From positions 109,128-173,127 of the forward strand of contig NZ_BAIV01000009.1 of the NCBI RefSeq assembly GCF_000517545.1: a stretch of 64,000 nt of DNA. The letters are read 5' to 3'. Shown here piece by piece: positions 1 through 10,147 of the stretch. The notes under the pieces are model-generated. The model was not told the DNA's origin. It saw nothing but the letters and a program-made list of their open reading frames with translations, and made no database searches. The position numbers were made by a program, and so were the translations under genes. Source of the DNA: Bacteroides reticulotermitis JCM 10512 (GTDB lineage: Bacteria > Bacteroidota > Bacteroidia > Bacteroidales > Bacteroidaceae). Numbering within the stretch: position 1 is the first letter of the stretch; every line of letters starts with the position of its first letter.

Positions 1-1
1 G

Positions 2-1057
2 GGAAAGCCTCGGAACCGAATGTGCCACGTACAGCTTTTCCGTAATTTTCAACCCGGATTAAGAGCTTTCGCACCGGAAGAACTAAATCCGACATGGAAA
101 AAGGCGAATGAGCTGGTGTGGCTGGCTAATCTCAAGGACTCTATATACCAAGATTCTGTTTTCGGACCTGACAACCATTGGATAGACGAAGTGACAATCC
201 AAGCAAAAGCGATCCAACGGGAAGTCAACACAGTCCGTTTTGAACAAAGTATTATTGCTTTCTACGATGTGGAACAACTGCTTGATGAAGCACGCGACAA
301 GGGTAAAGACTATATAACGATATCCCAATTCTTGAAAGAAACCAACCCCACTATTGCCAATAAGTATAGTGGTTTTAAGTCCATTGTTAATGGAAAGGTA
401 GACGTCACGTGGGAAGATGAAAGCATCAATGCGATCAAATACATTCTTTTCTGTAAAGGCACCGGCGCATATGATAAGCTAGCAAATAAAAACCAAGATA
501 TGGGATATACTTCGATGCTCGACAACTACAAGTACAACGATCGGGAATGGACAGATCCTTCAGACAAGAGCCACACAGGGGTTGTTTGCTATATCATTAC
601 GAAAGATGGATGGAATCCCCATTTGCGATATGACTACACGCGGGGAATACGCTATACCACCATCAAAGGTTATACACGCCCGCTGGATTTCTATTCCCCC
701 GAATATTTACCGAACAAACCATTGCCCTCGAAAGATGCACGCCGTACCTTGTATTGGAACCCCAAATTAGAAACAAACGAGGATGGAGAAGCTATTATTC
801 ATTGTTATAACACCCACAACTTCACATTCCTCACAATTAGTGCGGAAGCCATATACAAGGGACAGCCGGCAAGTCTGAATCTATATACTCGGATTGAAGA
901 AATGAAAACGGGCAATAAATTAATCGCATTGAATAAACGCACCATACCGACTTCGAGGGGTCACCGGTACCAAGGACAAATAGCCGGAGTGAATGCGGCC
1001 GTCTACTATACGCAAAGGAAATTCCTCCACCATCCGCAAATGCTCTTTCAAGGCTAA
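2..1057 (+). CDS. 3' end of a large MG2/TonB-plug-like surface protein (partial)
   Basis: The reading frame is open from the first bases of the window, so only the C-terminal part of the gene is present. Near its end it has the pattern YWNP-x-L-x-T followed by a short strand and TISAEA, which I recognise from the last beta-sandwich domain of large Bacteroides exported proteins with MG2/carboxypeptidase-like and TonB-plug domains. Catalytic residues are not visible and the substrate is unknown. The family usually ends shortly after the ISAEG-like motif (here about base 850). The last 40 or so codons overlap the convergent gene's natural end at 920, so a base error near 860-905 has probably extended the frame, and the true stop is likely before about 915. 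The family call is from motif memory only. Confidence 0.45.
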   Translation, partial: GKPRNRMCHVQLFRNFQPGLRAFAPEELNPTWKKANELVWLANLKDSIYQDSVFGPDNHWIDEVTIQAKAIQREVNTVRFEQSIIAFYDVEQLLDEARDKGKDYITISQFLKETNPTIANKYSGFKSIVNGKVDVTWEDESINAIKYILFCKGTGAYDKLANKNQDMGYTSMLDNYKYNDREWTDPSDKSHTGVVCYIITKDGWNPHLRYDYTRGIRYTTIKGYTRPLDFYSPEYLPNKPLPSKDARRTLYWNPKLETNEDGEAIIHCYNTHNFTFLTISAEAIYKGQPASLNLYTRIEEMKTGNKLIALNKRTIPTSRGHRYQGQIAGVNAAVYYTQRKFLHHPQMLFQG

Positions 1058-2106
1058 ACCTTCTGCCGGATAATAAGCGATTTGAAAGATTCCTTCTGTC
1101 TCGGGAGCCAAATAACGATCGGTCAGAAAGCGAGCGACTAGCCCCATATTCATTCGCAGATTGATTTCCACACAGGGGTGAATCCGATATACAGGCGCTT
1201 CGCCGGCGAAATGACAAATCATCATATCCACTCCCAGATAGCCACGGTAATAACCACCGAACAACCGAACCAGTTCCTCTTCCAAACGAACACGCAATCC
1301 CGTAAACTCCTCACGGGGTACATAGGCCGACAACTTTGCCAATATTTTCTCATCCGAAAGTAACTCATTACCCGCATACATTCCGCTCCCACTTGTTTGG
1401 AAGGCAGAATAACCGGCAAAGCTAATCTCCCCAGTCCCATCGAGATAAAACTCCATGGCAAAGTCTTCCACCTTATTATATATAGGTTCTCCAACACCCC
1501 ACCCTGAGAAGAAGCAACCCGGGCACACCACCCGGAGATAAAGTCGGTGAAGGTTCCTTTACACCAATTCAGTCCTTTGCCACTTCCTGAGAGCGGTGCC
1601 TTTAGCAAGCAGGTTTCTCGACTTTCAACAAATGCTTCACACTCTTCTAGTGTCTTCAGATAAAAAGATTCCCCGCAGAAGAACTGATTCAATTGTAATT
1701 TAGACAGCAACCGGACAGCTTGCGAGCGATGAGAATAATTCCTCAAAGCACTGATATACGCTTCAGATGGCAGCTGCGCTCCATCAGCCCCCAAAGTCAA
1801 TAAACGTTTCCGCAAAGCCGGACTCCATCCCCATGGAAGAAAGTCCACCGATTCAGCATGGGAAATCTCGGGTTGCGTCACCAACTGCACATCAATATCC
1901 AGAAGTTCTTTCATCTGCTTCAAGAAGTCGAGATTATAAGCTGAAGAAGCCAGCACTCCACTCCCCTCCTTCGCATACCATATTGGCAACAATGCCAAGT
2001 CGTTAGCCATCTGTCTGGCAGAGGCAGGAGCCATGTAATGAGACTCACCACTAGCCAGGGCTAAATCATGTTCCGGGTTGAATAAATAAAGATTCCTTTT
2101 TGTCAT
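920..2106 (-). CDS. ATP-grasp-fold protein of unknown substrate (frameshifted)
   Basis: An uncharacterised protein of about 395 residues. The N-terminus reads NLYLFNPEHDLALA. Further on come a glycine-rich loop (KAPLSGSGKGL) and, near the C-terminus, GVDMMI followed by an HPCVEINLRMN motif. The loop plus the E-x-N pair is the usual ATP- and magnesium-binding set of ATP-grasp ligases, so it probably ligates or phosphorylates a small molecule; the substrate cannot be guessed. The frame breaks at about 1495-1503, next to a GGTGGGG run, and the second half continues smoothly in another frame, so I join both parts. I chose the start at 2106 (MTKRNLY); an upstream in-frame ATG at 2172 would add 22 basic residues and lies closer to the promoter box at 2218-2225. 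It converges on the partial gene to its left. Confidence 0.6.
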
Positions 2107-2217
2107 TTTGCTACCAACTTGCTCTCTTTTCGATCTTTTTCGCTTCTTTTCTCGGTTTACGTAAACAGGCATATACTAAATTGTCGTCTATTTAGAGTCC
2201 GAAAAAACGCTAAGGTA

Positions 2218-2225
2218 CAAAGATA
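2218..2225 (-). promoter_or_regulatory. -7 promoter box for the ATP-grasp-like gene
   Basis: On the minus strand the bases read TATCTTTG, a perfect match to the Bacteroides -7 element TAnnTTTG. Transcription would start near 2211, leaving about 100 nt before the ATG at 2106 or about 40 nt before the alternative ATG at 2172. I see no clear -33 TTTG. Confidence 0.55.
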
Positions 2226-2548
2226 TGCAAGAATATGCATTTTTGCATCCTTTCTTATTCCATTTTTGCATTCACAAGCAGGGTATTCCACCTGAATATC
2301 CAAGAGAACGACTCCTTAAGCGAGGGCAAAAAACCAAATGCCCCGGGCTCGACCTTCAGTAGACGGCGGCTTTTGCCAAACTGCCCTGGGCTTTCTTCCT
2401 TGAAGCACCGAATAGTGCACGCCAATACTGCCTTGATTCGTTTATATCCGCTAGAACAACCAAAGACAGCGCCTATCTTAATCAAACAAAAAGCCCTTTT
2501 TAAATCAAAAAGGCTATCCATTGTGACTCTATTTTAAGAAAGAAGCCG
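2226..2548. other. Gene-free structured intergenic stretch; possible non-coding RNA
   Basis: I do not trust any coding frame here, although about 90 codons are open on both strands. The segment has several inverted repeats: GGGCA/TGCCC around 2325-2344, GCCCCGGGC (about 2340) that can pair with GCCCTGGGC (about 2383), GCAC/GTGC around 2410-2425, and AGCC-C-TTTTT / AAAAAGGCT at 2492-2515, which on the minus strand is followed by a T-run like a terminator. The words ATTTTTGCAT occur twice near 2239-2270. Structured RNA or a dispersed intergenic repeat are both possible; strand and ends are unknown. Confidence 0.25.
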
Positions 2549-2618
2549 TATCTTTGCTACCGATACGCAGAAATAAAAAACAGTTAAGCATTTCTTCATC
2601 AAGAATGCTTGCGTTTTT
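2549..2618 (+). ncRNA. Candidate small RNA: promoter box to terminator, about 56 nt
   Basis: A perfect -7 box TATCTTTG lies at 2549-2556, giving a start near 2563. About 25 nt on, a hairpin (AAGCATT-t-CTT / AAG-AATGCTT, 2586-2610, 4-nt loop, one bulge) is followed by GCG and TTTTT (2614-2618), the form of a rho-independent terminator. No open frame fits between them, so the unit would make a transcript of about 56 nt. The usual -33 TTTG at 19 bp is missing, which weakens the call. Confidence 0.3.
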
Positions 2619-2737
2619 CTTGGCCAACCCAGGCCTTTGCCTTGAAAAAGACAAACAAAAGGCATCAGCAATGTCACTTTGACAATTTGTCTAAAACATA
2701 AACTTACCAAATAAAAGTTCAATTCTGCTATCTCTAC

Positions 2738-2768
2738 TTTGCAATTACTAAAAAAAACACTATATTTG
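2738..2768 (+). promoter_or_regulatory. Bacteroides promoter of the AAA ATPase gene
   Basis: TTTG at 2738-2741 (-33), a 19-bp spacer, then TATATTTG at 2761-2768 (-7): both halves match the Bacteroides consensus and the spacing is ideal. Start of transcription near 2775, about 20 nt before the ATG at 2794. It could also serve the two genes that follow closely. Confidence 0.75.
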
Positions 2769-2793
2769 CAACACGAAAAATCAAAGAACAGAA

Positions 2794-3972
2794 ATGGAAT
2801 CATTCTATCGCACACACGCCTATCTGGTGGAGCATACCAATGCCCCTGTTCGCCGTGATCTTATGGACGAGATCAATTGGAACGACCGGCTCATCGGTAT
2901 CAAAGGTACACGAGGCGTAGGTAAGACGACATTCCTCCTCCAATATGCCAAAGAAAAATTCGGCACGGACCGCTCTTGCTTATTCATCAACACAAATAAC
3001 TTCTACTTTTCTGGACATAGCATCGTTGATTTCGCTGACGAATTCCAGAAGCGTGGCGGCAAAGTATTGCTGATCGACCAGGTATTCAAGCATCCGGAAT
3101 GGAGCAAGGAATTGCGCATGTGTTATGATCGCTTCCCCAATCTGAAAATCGTATTTTCGGGATCTTCCGTCATGAGACTGAAAGAGGAGAATCTCGAGCT
3201 ACGCAACATTGTTAAGAGTTACAACTTACGAGGTTTTTCGTTCCGTGAGTTCCTCAATTTACAATCCGGCATGAAGTTCCGGTCCTATACACTTGAGGAG
3301 ATACTCGCCAACCACGAACAAATTGCCAAAGGGATACTGTCTAAAGTACGCCCATTGGATTATTTTCAGGATTACTTGCATCATGGCTTCTACCCGTTTT
3401 TCCTCGAAAAGCGTAACTTCTCGGAGAATCTGCTCAAGACGATGAACATGATGGTGGAGGTAGACATTTTGCTCATCAAGCAAATCGAACTGAAATATCT
3501 TTCTAAGATTAAGAAACTATTATACCTACTGGCTGTCGACGGGCCGAAAGCTCCGAACGTCAGCCAATTGGCTAGCGATATACAAACATCCCGTGCCACG
3601 GTGATGAACTACATCAAGTATCTGGCAGATGCACGCCTGATCAATCTGGTCTATCCCCAAGGAGAGGAATTTCCGAAGAAGCCGACCAAGATTATGTTGC
3701 ACAACTCCAACCTGATGTACTCCATCTATCCGGTGAAGGTAGAGGAGCAGGATGTACTCGAAACTTTTTTCGTCAACACGCTGTGGAAAGACCATAAAGT
3801 GTACAAGGGAGAGAAGAATTACTCTTTCCTTGTCGACGAGGTGCTACCGTTCAAAATCTGTTGCGAAGGTGCCAAAGTGAAGAACAATCCCCAGGTGACC
3901 TACGCATTGCAAAAGGCAGAAATAGGCCGTGGCAATCAGGTTCCACTTTGGCTGTTTGGCTTCTTATATTAA
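2794..3972 (+). CDS. AAA_14/DUF4143-type ATPase
   Basis: A 392-residue cytoplasmic ATPase of the AAA_14 plus DUF4143 type, a family common in Bacteroides and Prevotella with no agreed function (often listed as an archaeal-type ATPase-like protein). A Walker A motif (GTRGVGKTT) is near residue 40. The Walker B strand KVLLID is near residue 90 but is followed by Q rather than the E that usually activates water. A sensor-1-like strand (KIVFSGSS) follows near residue 125. The C-terminal half has a winged-helix-like segment (SRATVMNYIKYL, about residue 265) and ends in the usual DUF4143 restriction-fold-like region. It has its own promoter; the next gene starts 12 nt after its stop, so they are probably co-transcribed. 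Confidence 0.8.
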   Translation: MESFYRTHAYLVEHTNAPVRRDLMDEINWNDRLIGIKGTRGVGKTTFLLQYAKEKFGTDRSCLFINTNNFYFSGHSIVDFADEFQKRGGKVLLIDQVFKHPEWSKELRMCYDRFPNLKIVFSGSSVMRLKEENLELRNIVKSYNLRGFSFREFLNLQSGMKFRSYTLEEILANHEQIAKGILSKVRPLDYFQDYLHHGFYPFFLEKRNFSENLLKTMNMMVEVDILLIKQIELKYLSKIKKLLYLLAVDGPKAPNVSQLASDIQTSRATVMNYIKYLADARLINLVYPQGEEFPKKPTKIMLHNSNLMYSIYPVKVEEQDVLETFFVNTLWKDHKVYKGEKNYSFLVDEVLPFKICCEGAKVKNNPQVTYALQKAEIGRGNQVPLWLFGFLY

Positions 3973-3984
3973 TAAAGTACTATT

Positions 3985-4492
3985 ATGGACTACAAGAAGT
4001 TAGATGAATTAAACACTACGCCAAGACGGTGCGTTGACCGATGAGGAGTTTGATCGCGAAAAGCAAAAGCTTTTCGAAGAAGATGCCTTGAACAGCAATC
4101 GTCCGGTAGAGGAACGTCCACTGGGCCTACAGGAAAGTTCGTATCTGGGACTTATGAGTTTCCTGATTATGGTTCCTTATGTAGGATGGATAATTCCGAT
4201 TGTATTATGGGTACTAGGTAAAAACTCCTCGGAACAGATCGACAAACAAGGAAAGTATATTCTAAACTGGTATATCACCTGGTTTATATTCGGGGGCGTG
4301 TTTTTGCTAATAATGCTAGCTGGTTTTCCTTCGGCATTTTTTGGCGGGAATTTTATCGGCCCTCTATTCTGGATAGCACCGATCGCTATCGCTTATGGCA
4401 TATTGACTTTGGCCTTTCCCATTATCGGTGGGATCAAAGGACTCAATGGGCAAGTATGGAAGTATCCACTTTCCATCCCTTTTCTAAAATGA
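3985..4492 (+). CDS. SHOCT + DUF4870 (Tic20-like) membrane protein (frameshifted)
   Basis: A small inner-membrane protein of about 169 residues. It opens with an amphipathic SHOCT-like segment (LDELN, then LRQDGALTDEEFD) and continues with a DUF4870-type membrane domain containing about three hydrophobic helices (from about residue 50: LGLMSFLIMVPYVGWIIP, then a pair near residues 90 and 125). Function unknown; SHOCT segments are thought to mediate oligomerisation. The ATG at 3985 starts the correct SHOCT sequence, but the frame changes by one base around 4012-4020 and the rest is read from the neighbouring frame, most simply a one-base insertion error. It lies 12 nt after the ATPase stop and 28 nt before nifJ, so the three may form one transcript. 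Confidence 0.65.
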
Positions 4493-4520
4493 TTTATTTA
4501 CTTAAATAATTTTATTAGTT

Positions 4521-7500
4521 ATGACTAAACAGAAGAAATTCATCACTTGTGATGGTAACCAAGCCGCAGCGCATATCTCGTATATGTTCTCAGAAGTTGC
4601 AGCTATCTACCCATCACGCCTTCTTCGACTATGGCTGAGTATGTAGACGAATGGGCTGCCGCTGGACGCAAAAACATCTTCGGCGAAACAGTATTGGTAC
4701 AGGAAATGCAATCTGAAGGCGGTGCTGCCGGTGCCCTTCACGGTTCTCTTCAGGCTGGTGCATTGACTACTACTTATACGGCTTCCCAAGGGCTTCTTTT
4801 GATGATCCCTAACATGTATAAAATCGCGGGTGAATTCTTGCCTTGCGTATTCCATGTATCAGCTCGTACATTAGCTTCTCATGCACTGTGTATCTTCGGC
4901 GACCACCAAGACGTTATGTCGGCTCGTCAAACAGGATTCGCTATGCTGGCTGAAGGCTCTGTACAAGAAGTTATGGACTTGTCGGGTGTGGCTCACTTAG
5001 CTACACTGAAATCTCGTGTACCGTTCGTTAACTTCTTCGACGGTTTCCGTACTTCTCACGAAATCCAAAAGATCGAGCAACTGCAAAATGAAGATTTGGC
5101 TCCGCTGATCGACCAGGAAGCTTTGGCTGAATTCCGCAAACGCGCCTTGAGCCCATCAAGCCCGGTAGCTCGCGGTATGGCTGAAAACCCAGACCACTTC
5201 TTCCAACATCGTGAATCTTGCAACAACTACTACGATGCTGTTCCGGCTATCGTAGAAGAATATATGAACGAAATCACCAAGCTAACCGGCCGTAAATATG
5301 GCTTGTTCGATTACTATGGTGCAGACGATGCAGAACGCGTAATTATCGCAATGGGTTCTGTAACAGAAGCTGCGCGCGAAGCTATCGACTACTTGGTGGC
5401 AAATGGTGAAAAAGTAGGTATGGTTGCTGTACACTTGTACCGTCCGTTCTCTGCTAAACACTTCCTGGCTGCTGTACCTAAGACTGCTAAATCAATTGCA
5501 GTACTTGACCGTACAAAAGAACCGGGTGCTACAGGCGAACCATTGTATCTGGATGTTAAAGACTGTTTCTACGGAACAGAGAACGCTCCGGTTATCGTGG
5601 GTGGTCGTTATGGACTGGGTTCAAAAGATACAACTCCGGCTCATATTCTTTCTGTATTCGAGAACTTGGCTATGCCAATGCCGAAAAACCAATTCACAAT
5701 CGGTATCGTAGACGACGTTACATTCACATCTCTACCACAAAGAGAAGAAATCGCTTTGGGCGGTGAAGGTATGTTCGAAGCTAAATTCTACGGATTGGGT
5801 GCTGACGGTACAGTAGGTGCTAACAAGAACTCTGTGAAGATTATCGGTGACAATACCGACAAACACTGTCAGGCTTACTTCTCTTATGACTCGAAGAAGT
5901 CAGGTGGTTTCACTTGTTCTCACTTGCGTTTCGGTGATACTCCGATCCGTTCTACTTATTTGGTAAACACACCAAACTTTGTAGCTTGTCACGTTCAGGC
6001 TTACCTACACATGTATGACGTAACTCGTGGTCTGCGTAAAAACGGATCTTTCTTGCTGAATACAATCTGGGAAGGCGAAGATCTGGCTAAGAATCTGCCT
6101 AACAAGGTGAAGAAATACTTCGCACAAAACAATATCTCCGTATATTATATCAACGCTACTCAGATTGCACAAGAAATTGGTTTGGGCAACCGTACCAACA
6201 CTATTCTTCAATCTGCATTCTTCCGTATCACAGGTGTGATTCCGGTAGACCAGGCTGTTGAGCAGATGAAGAAATTCATCGTTAAGTCATACGGTAACAA
6301 GGGTGAAGATATCGTAAACAAGAACTACGCAGCTGTTGACCGTGGTGGTGAATACAAGCAATTGTCTGTTGATCCGGCTTGGGCTAATTTGGCTGACGAT
6401 GCGAAAGTAGCAAACAATGATCCTGCATTCATCAACGAAGTAGTTCGTCCGATCAATGCACAAGATGGTGACTTGTTGCCGGTTTCTGCATTTAAGGGCA
6501 TCGAAGACGGTACTTGGTATCAAGGTACTTCTAAATACGAAAAACGTGGTGTAGCTGCTTTCGTTCCTGAATGGAATCCTGATAACTGTATCCAGTGTAA
6601 CAAATGTGCTTATGTTTGTCCGCACGCTTCTATCCGTCCGTTCGTACTTGACGCTGAAGAGCAAGCAAGCGCAAACTTCACACAGTTGAAAGCTGTTGGT
6701 AAAGCATTTGACGGCATGACATTCCGTATTCAGGTTGACGTTCTCGACTGTCTGGGTTGCGGTAACTGTGCTGACATCTGTCCGGGTAATCCGAAGAAGG
6801 GTGGCAAGGCATTGACCATGAAGCATCTTGAAAGCCAATTGTCAGAAGTTCCTAACTGGGATTACTGTTCAGATAAAGTGAAGAGCAAACAACACTTGGT
6901 AGATATCAAAGCAAACGTGAAGAACTCTCAGTTCGCCACTCCATTGTTCGAGTTCTCAGGAGCTTGCGCTGGTTGCGGTGAGACTCCATACGTGAAACTG
7001 ATCACTCAGTTGTTCGGTGACCGTGAAATGGTTGCTAACGCTACCGGATGTTCTTCTATCTATTCAGGTTCGGTTCCTTCTACTCCGTATACAACAAACG
7101 ACAAGGGTCAAGGTCCGGCTTGGGCTAACTCATTGTTCGAAGACTTCTGTGAATTCGGTTTGGGTATGGAACTGGCTAACGAAAAGATGCGCGAACGTCT
7201 CGTTAAACTGATGAACGAAGCTATCGCAGCTGATTGTCCGGCTGAATACAAAGAAGTATTCCAGGAATGGATCGAAAATATGTTCGATGCAGACAAGACA
7301 AAAGAATTGGCAGCGAAGATCATCCCGATGGTTGAAGCTTCTCAAGATAAATGTGACTATTGCAAACAAATCGCAGATCTGAAACAATACTTGGTAAAAC
7401 GCAGTCAGTGGATTATCGGTGGTGACGGTGCTTCTTACGATATCGGTTACGGTGGCCTTGACCACGTTATCGCTTCCGGTAAGGACGTTAACATCATGGT

Positions 7501-8074
7501 TTTGGATACAGAAGTTTACTCCAATACAGGTGGACAGTCTTCTAAAGCTACTCCGGTAGGTGCTATTGCTAAGTTTGCCGCTTCAGGTAAACGCGTACGC
7601 AAGAAAGACCTTGGTTTGATGGCTACTACATACGGTTACGTATATGTTGCTCAGATCGCTATGGGTGCTGACCAAGCTCAGACACTGAAAGCAATCCGCG
7701 AAGCTGAAGCTTATCCCGGACCATCACTTATCATCGCTTACTCTCCATGTATCAACCATGGTTTGAAATCGGGTATGGGTAAGAGCCAGGAAGAAGAAGA
7801 AAAGGCTGTAGCATGTGGTTACTGGCACTTGTGGCGTTACAACCCAACGTTGGAAGCAGAAGGAAAGAATCCATTCCTATTGGATAGCAAAGAACCTAAC
7901 TGGGCTGATTTCCAAAACTTCCTGAAGGGTGAAGTACGTTACTCTTCTGTAATGAAACAGTATCCTGCTGAAGCTGCTGAACTGTTCAACGCTGCTGAAG
8001 AAAACGCTAGATGGCGTTACAACAGCTACAAGCGTTTGGCTAAAAGTAGCTGGGGATCTGAAATTGCTGAATAA
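4521..8074 (+). CDS. nifJ: Pyruvate:ferredoxin (flavodoxin) oxidoreductase, single-chain (frameshifted near N-terminus)
   Basis: The central enzyme of anaerobic pyruvate metabolism: pyruvate + CoA + oxidised ferredoxin to acetyl-CoA + CO2 + reduced ferredoxin, in the cytoplasm. The restored protein has about 1184 residues, the normal length of the single-chain enzyme. It has the N-terminal pyruvate domain, two 4Fe-4S ferredoxin motifs (CIQCNKCAYVCPH near residue 690 and CLGCGNCADICPG near 750), the CAGCGET and NATGC motifs of the third cluster and thiamine region, and the thiamine-diphosphate motif GDGASYDIGYGG near residue 975. Starting at 4521 gives MTKQKKF and the family's usual N-terminus; the frame is lost at about 4607-4609, where TACCCATC should read TACCCCATC (one missing C). 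Codon use is that of a highly expressed gene. A strong terminator follows at 8099. Confidence 0.95.
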
Positions 8075-8098
8075 GTAATTAGATACTCTATAAGATAG

Positions 8099-8133
8099 AA
8101 AAGGCTTGTCCCACAGTGGACAAGCCTTTTTTT
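8099..8133 (+). terminator. Rho-independent terminator of nifJ
   Basis: An 11-bp perfect stem (AAGGCTTGTCC at 8101-8111 with GGACAAGCCTT at 8118-8128, 6-nt loop) is followed by a run of T to 8133. It starts about 25 nt after the nifJ stop. The A-rich left side could also let it work weakly on the other strand. Confidence 0.9.
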
Positions 8134-8311
8134 GTATGCTACAATATGATTGATGCGACAACCAGATATATGCAAGAAACTCCTGCGCATAAAGAGCAAG
8201 GCAGGTCCCGAAAGAACTGTGTTCTCAAAGAGATTACAGCAAGCGATGGCTCATGCAATAAGGCATCAAAGGATAGAATCTCGATTCACGCCCCACATGA
8301 GGCAAAGAAAC

Positions 8312-8358
8312 GAGTCCTCATTTCCCCGGACAATACGCCTTCGAGGAAATGAGGACTC
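8312..8358 (-). terminator. Long hairpin downstream of proX, likely terminator
   Basis: A perfect 14-bp inverted repeat (GAGTCCTCATTTCC at 8312-8325 and its complement at 8345-8358) with a 19-nt loop, about 60 nt after the proX stop. On the minus strand it is followed by GTTTCTTTG, a weak T-tract. It lies between two convergent operons and most likely ends the porin-proVWX transcript. The rest of the 8134-8417 gap shows nothing else. Confidence 0.55.
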
Positions 8359-8417
8359 TTCTAAACTAACTAAAAAATAATCTCTGTACGCCATGCCTAA
8401 ACACAGCAAAGCAATTA

Positions 8418-9281
8418 TTATTCGGTCGCACTATCTTTTGGAATCCAGCTATCAACCAGTTCCTTATGTTCATTCATCCACTGACGGGCAGCTTCTGTTT
8501 CGGAAGTCTGTGCATCTTCTATAGCTGTCATCAACGAACTGATATGCTCATCCGTCAGGTGCATATTTTTCAGAAGTTGTGCGGCAAAAGGATCTTGTTC
8601 GCTGAATCCCTTCCAAGCCACAGTGTGAATGGTTTCCACCGCTCCATAAATGGTCTTCGGATCTTGAAGTATCTTCAGTTTGAAACGGTCGAACATCCAA
8701 TGGGGAGTCCATCCGGTTACAACAATCCATTCGTTCTTATCAATCGCTTTCTTTAAAGAAGCCGTCATGGCAGGTCCGCTGGAAGTCAGCAATTTGTAAT
8801 CCAACTGATAGTCTTTGAGCGCCTGATCGGTTGCCTTCATAATACCGGCTCCCGCATCAATACCCACAATTTCGCCAGAGAAACGGTCTTTCTCCGCATT
8901 CAGTTCTTCGATCGAATTGATTGTAACATACTCAGGTACTACCAAACCGATGCGAGCATTATCATAGATATTGCCAATAACTTCGAGTTTGTCTCCGTAT
9001 TCTTGCATATAGTCCGCCATAGTCACAGGCATCCAAACGTCCATAAAGACATCCGCTTTCTTACGCGAAAGCGAAGCAAATATAGGAGCTAAATCGGCAT
9101 TCAATAACTTCACTTCATAACCTTGATCCTCAAAGATCACTTTGGCTAAGTTAGTCATCGCAATCCCTTCCGACCAATTGGCATAAGCTATGCTAATCTT
9201 CTTTTTATTCTCACTACCTCCGCAAGCTGCTAACATAACAGTGGCAAGCAATAGTGCTGTAATCGTCTTTAATTTTTTCAT
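8418..9281 (-). CDS. proX: Glycine betaine/compatible-solute ABC transporter, substrate-binding lipoprotein
   Basis: The periplasmic-side binding protein (287 residues, OpuAC/ProX family) of a quaternary-ammonium importer. It begins with a signal peptide ending in a lipobox (VMLAAC near residue 20), so it is probably tethered to the inner membrane. Tryptophans at the family's ligand positions are present: YANWSEG near residue 37 and GWTPHWMF near residue 195, the latter the hallmark of aromatic cages that hold trimethylammonium groups. It is last in the operon, 35 nt after the permease gene. Glycine betaine, carnitine or a related compound is the likely cargo; the exact ligand cannot be read from sequence. 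Confidence 0.88.
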   Translation of the reverse strand: MKKLKTITALLLATVMLAACGGSENKKKISIAYANWSEGIAMTNLAKVIFEDQGYEVKLLNADLAPIFASLSRKKADVFMDVWMPVTMADYMQEYGDKLEVIGNIYDNARIGLVVPEYVTINSIEELNAEKDRFSGEIVGIDAGAGIMKATDQALKDYQLDYKLLTSSGPAMTASLKKAIDKNEWIVVTGWTPHWMFDRFKLKILQDPKTIYGAVETIHTVAWKGFSEQDPFAAQLLKNMHLTDEHISSLMTAIEDAQTSETEAARQWMNEHKELVDSWIPKDSATE

Positions 9282-9316
9282 CTGTATTTCCTTTCTTATT
9301 CTTATTATAATAACGC

Positions 9317-10147
9317 TTATTCGCGTCTATTCTTTTTATTCTGCGCCATCCCCTGCGTGATGCGGTCGAGCACAATAGCCAGTACGACAACAGCGATACC
9401 ACCCTCGAAACCGAGGCCGATCTTCATCTGCGTAATACCTTTCAGCACAACCTCTCCCAGCCCACCGGCAGAAATCATGGCAGCAATTACCACCATAGAG
9501 AGAGACATCATAATGGTCTGGTTCACTCCCGTCAGAATGGTCGGCAAAGCCAAAGGCAGCTGAACCTTAAACAGCAATTGCGAGGGAGTAGCTCCAAAAG
9601 CGCGGGATGCTTCAATGACTTCTTTCGGTACTTGCTTGATACCCAATCCGGTAAGACGAACCACAGGCGGCATCGCAAATATAATGGTGGCAAAGGCCCC
9701 CGGTACAGTTCCCAATCCGAAAAACAAGACTGCCGGTATCAGGTATACGAAAGCGGGCATCGTCTGCATAAAGTCTAACACAGGACGCATAATCTTGTCA
9801 CATCGTTTGCTATTGGCAGTCCAGATACCGAGTGGAACACCCAGAATCAATGCCAGACAGGTGGAAGAAAGTACCAACGCCAACGTCTGCATGGTCTCTT
9901 CCCAAAAACCCATTCCGTAGATCAACAACAAGCCCAAAAGGGTAAAAACCGAAGTCCCCTTTCCCGCCTTAAACCAAGCCAATACTACCAGTACGGCAAT
10001 TGTAATATAAAACGGTATTCCGAACAGTATGTGCTGGAATCCGTCAATAAAACCTCCAATCCCCGAGCTTAAAGCGTCGAAGAAAGAAGCAAAGTTTTCA
10101 GTCAGCCAGTTAATGGCTATCTCTATATATTGTCCGATATTTATCAT
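9317..10147 (-). CDS. proW: Glycine betaine/compatible-solute ABC transporter, permease
   Basis: Integral inner-membrane subunit of 276 residues, BPD_transp_1 fold. Hydrophobic helices are visible throughout, and the cytoplasmic coupling loop with the EAA signature (EASRAFGATPSQLLFKVQLP, about residues 180-200) contacts the ATPase. It has an N-terminal extension before the core as in ProW. Its start overlaps the last 4 bases of the ATPase gene (ATGA type), so translation is probably coupled. It exports or imports nothing alone; with the ATPase and binding protein it forms the importer. Confidence 0.88.
   Translation of the reverse strand: MINIGQYIEIAINWLTENFASFFDALSSGIGGFIDGFQHILFGIPFYITIAVLVVLAWFKAGKGTSVFTLLGLLLIYGMGFWEETMQTLALVLSSTCLALILGVPLGIWTANSKRCDKIMRPVLDFMQTMPAFVYLIPAVLFFGLGTVPGAFATIIFAMPPVVRLTGLGIKQVPKEVIEASRAFGATPSQLLFKVQLPLALPTILTGVNQTIMMSLSMVVIAAMISAGGLGEVVLKGITQMKIGLGFEGGIAVVVLAIVLDRITQGMAQNKKNRRE

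Noticed and set aside
2255..2521. 88-codon minus-strand frame in the 2.2-2.5 kb gap as a small protein
   Set aside because: Both strands are open over the same bases and inverted repeats explain the region better; no promoter or start context.
6287..6838. 183-codon open frame on the minus strand inside nifJ
   Set aside because: It is the complement of a well-supported, highly expressed gene, and its Cys/Thr/Val-rich product matches no family.
8116..8352. 78-codon open frame downstream of nifJ
   Set aside because: It starts inside the nifJ terminator hairpin and ends inside the second hairpin; composition is random.
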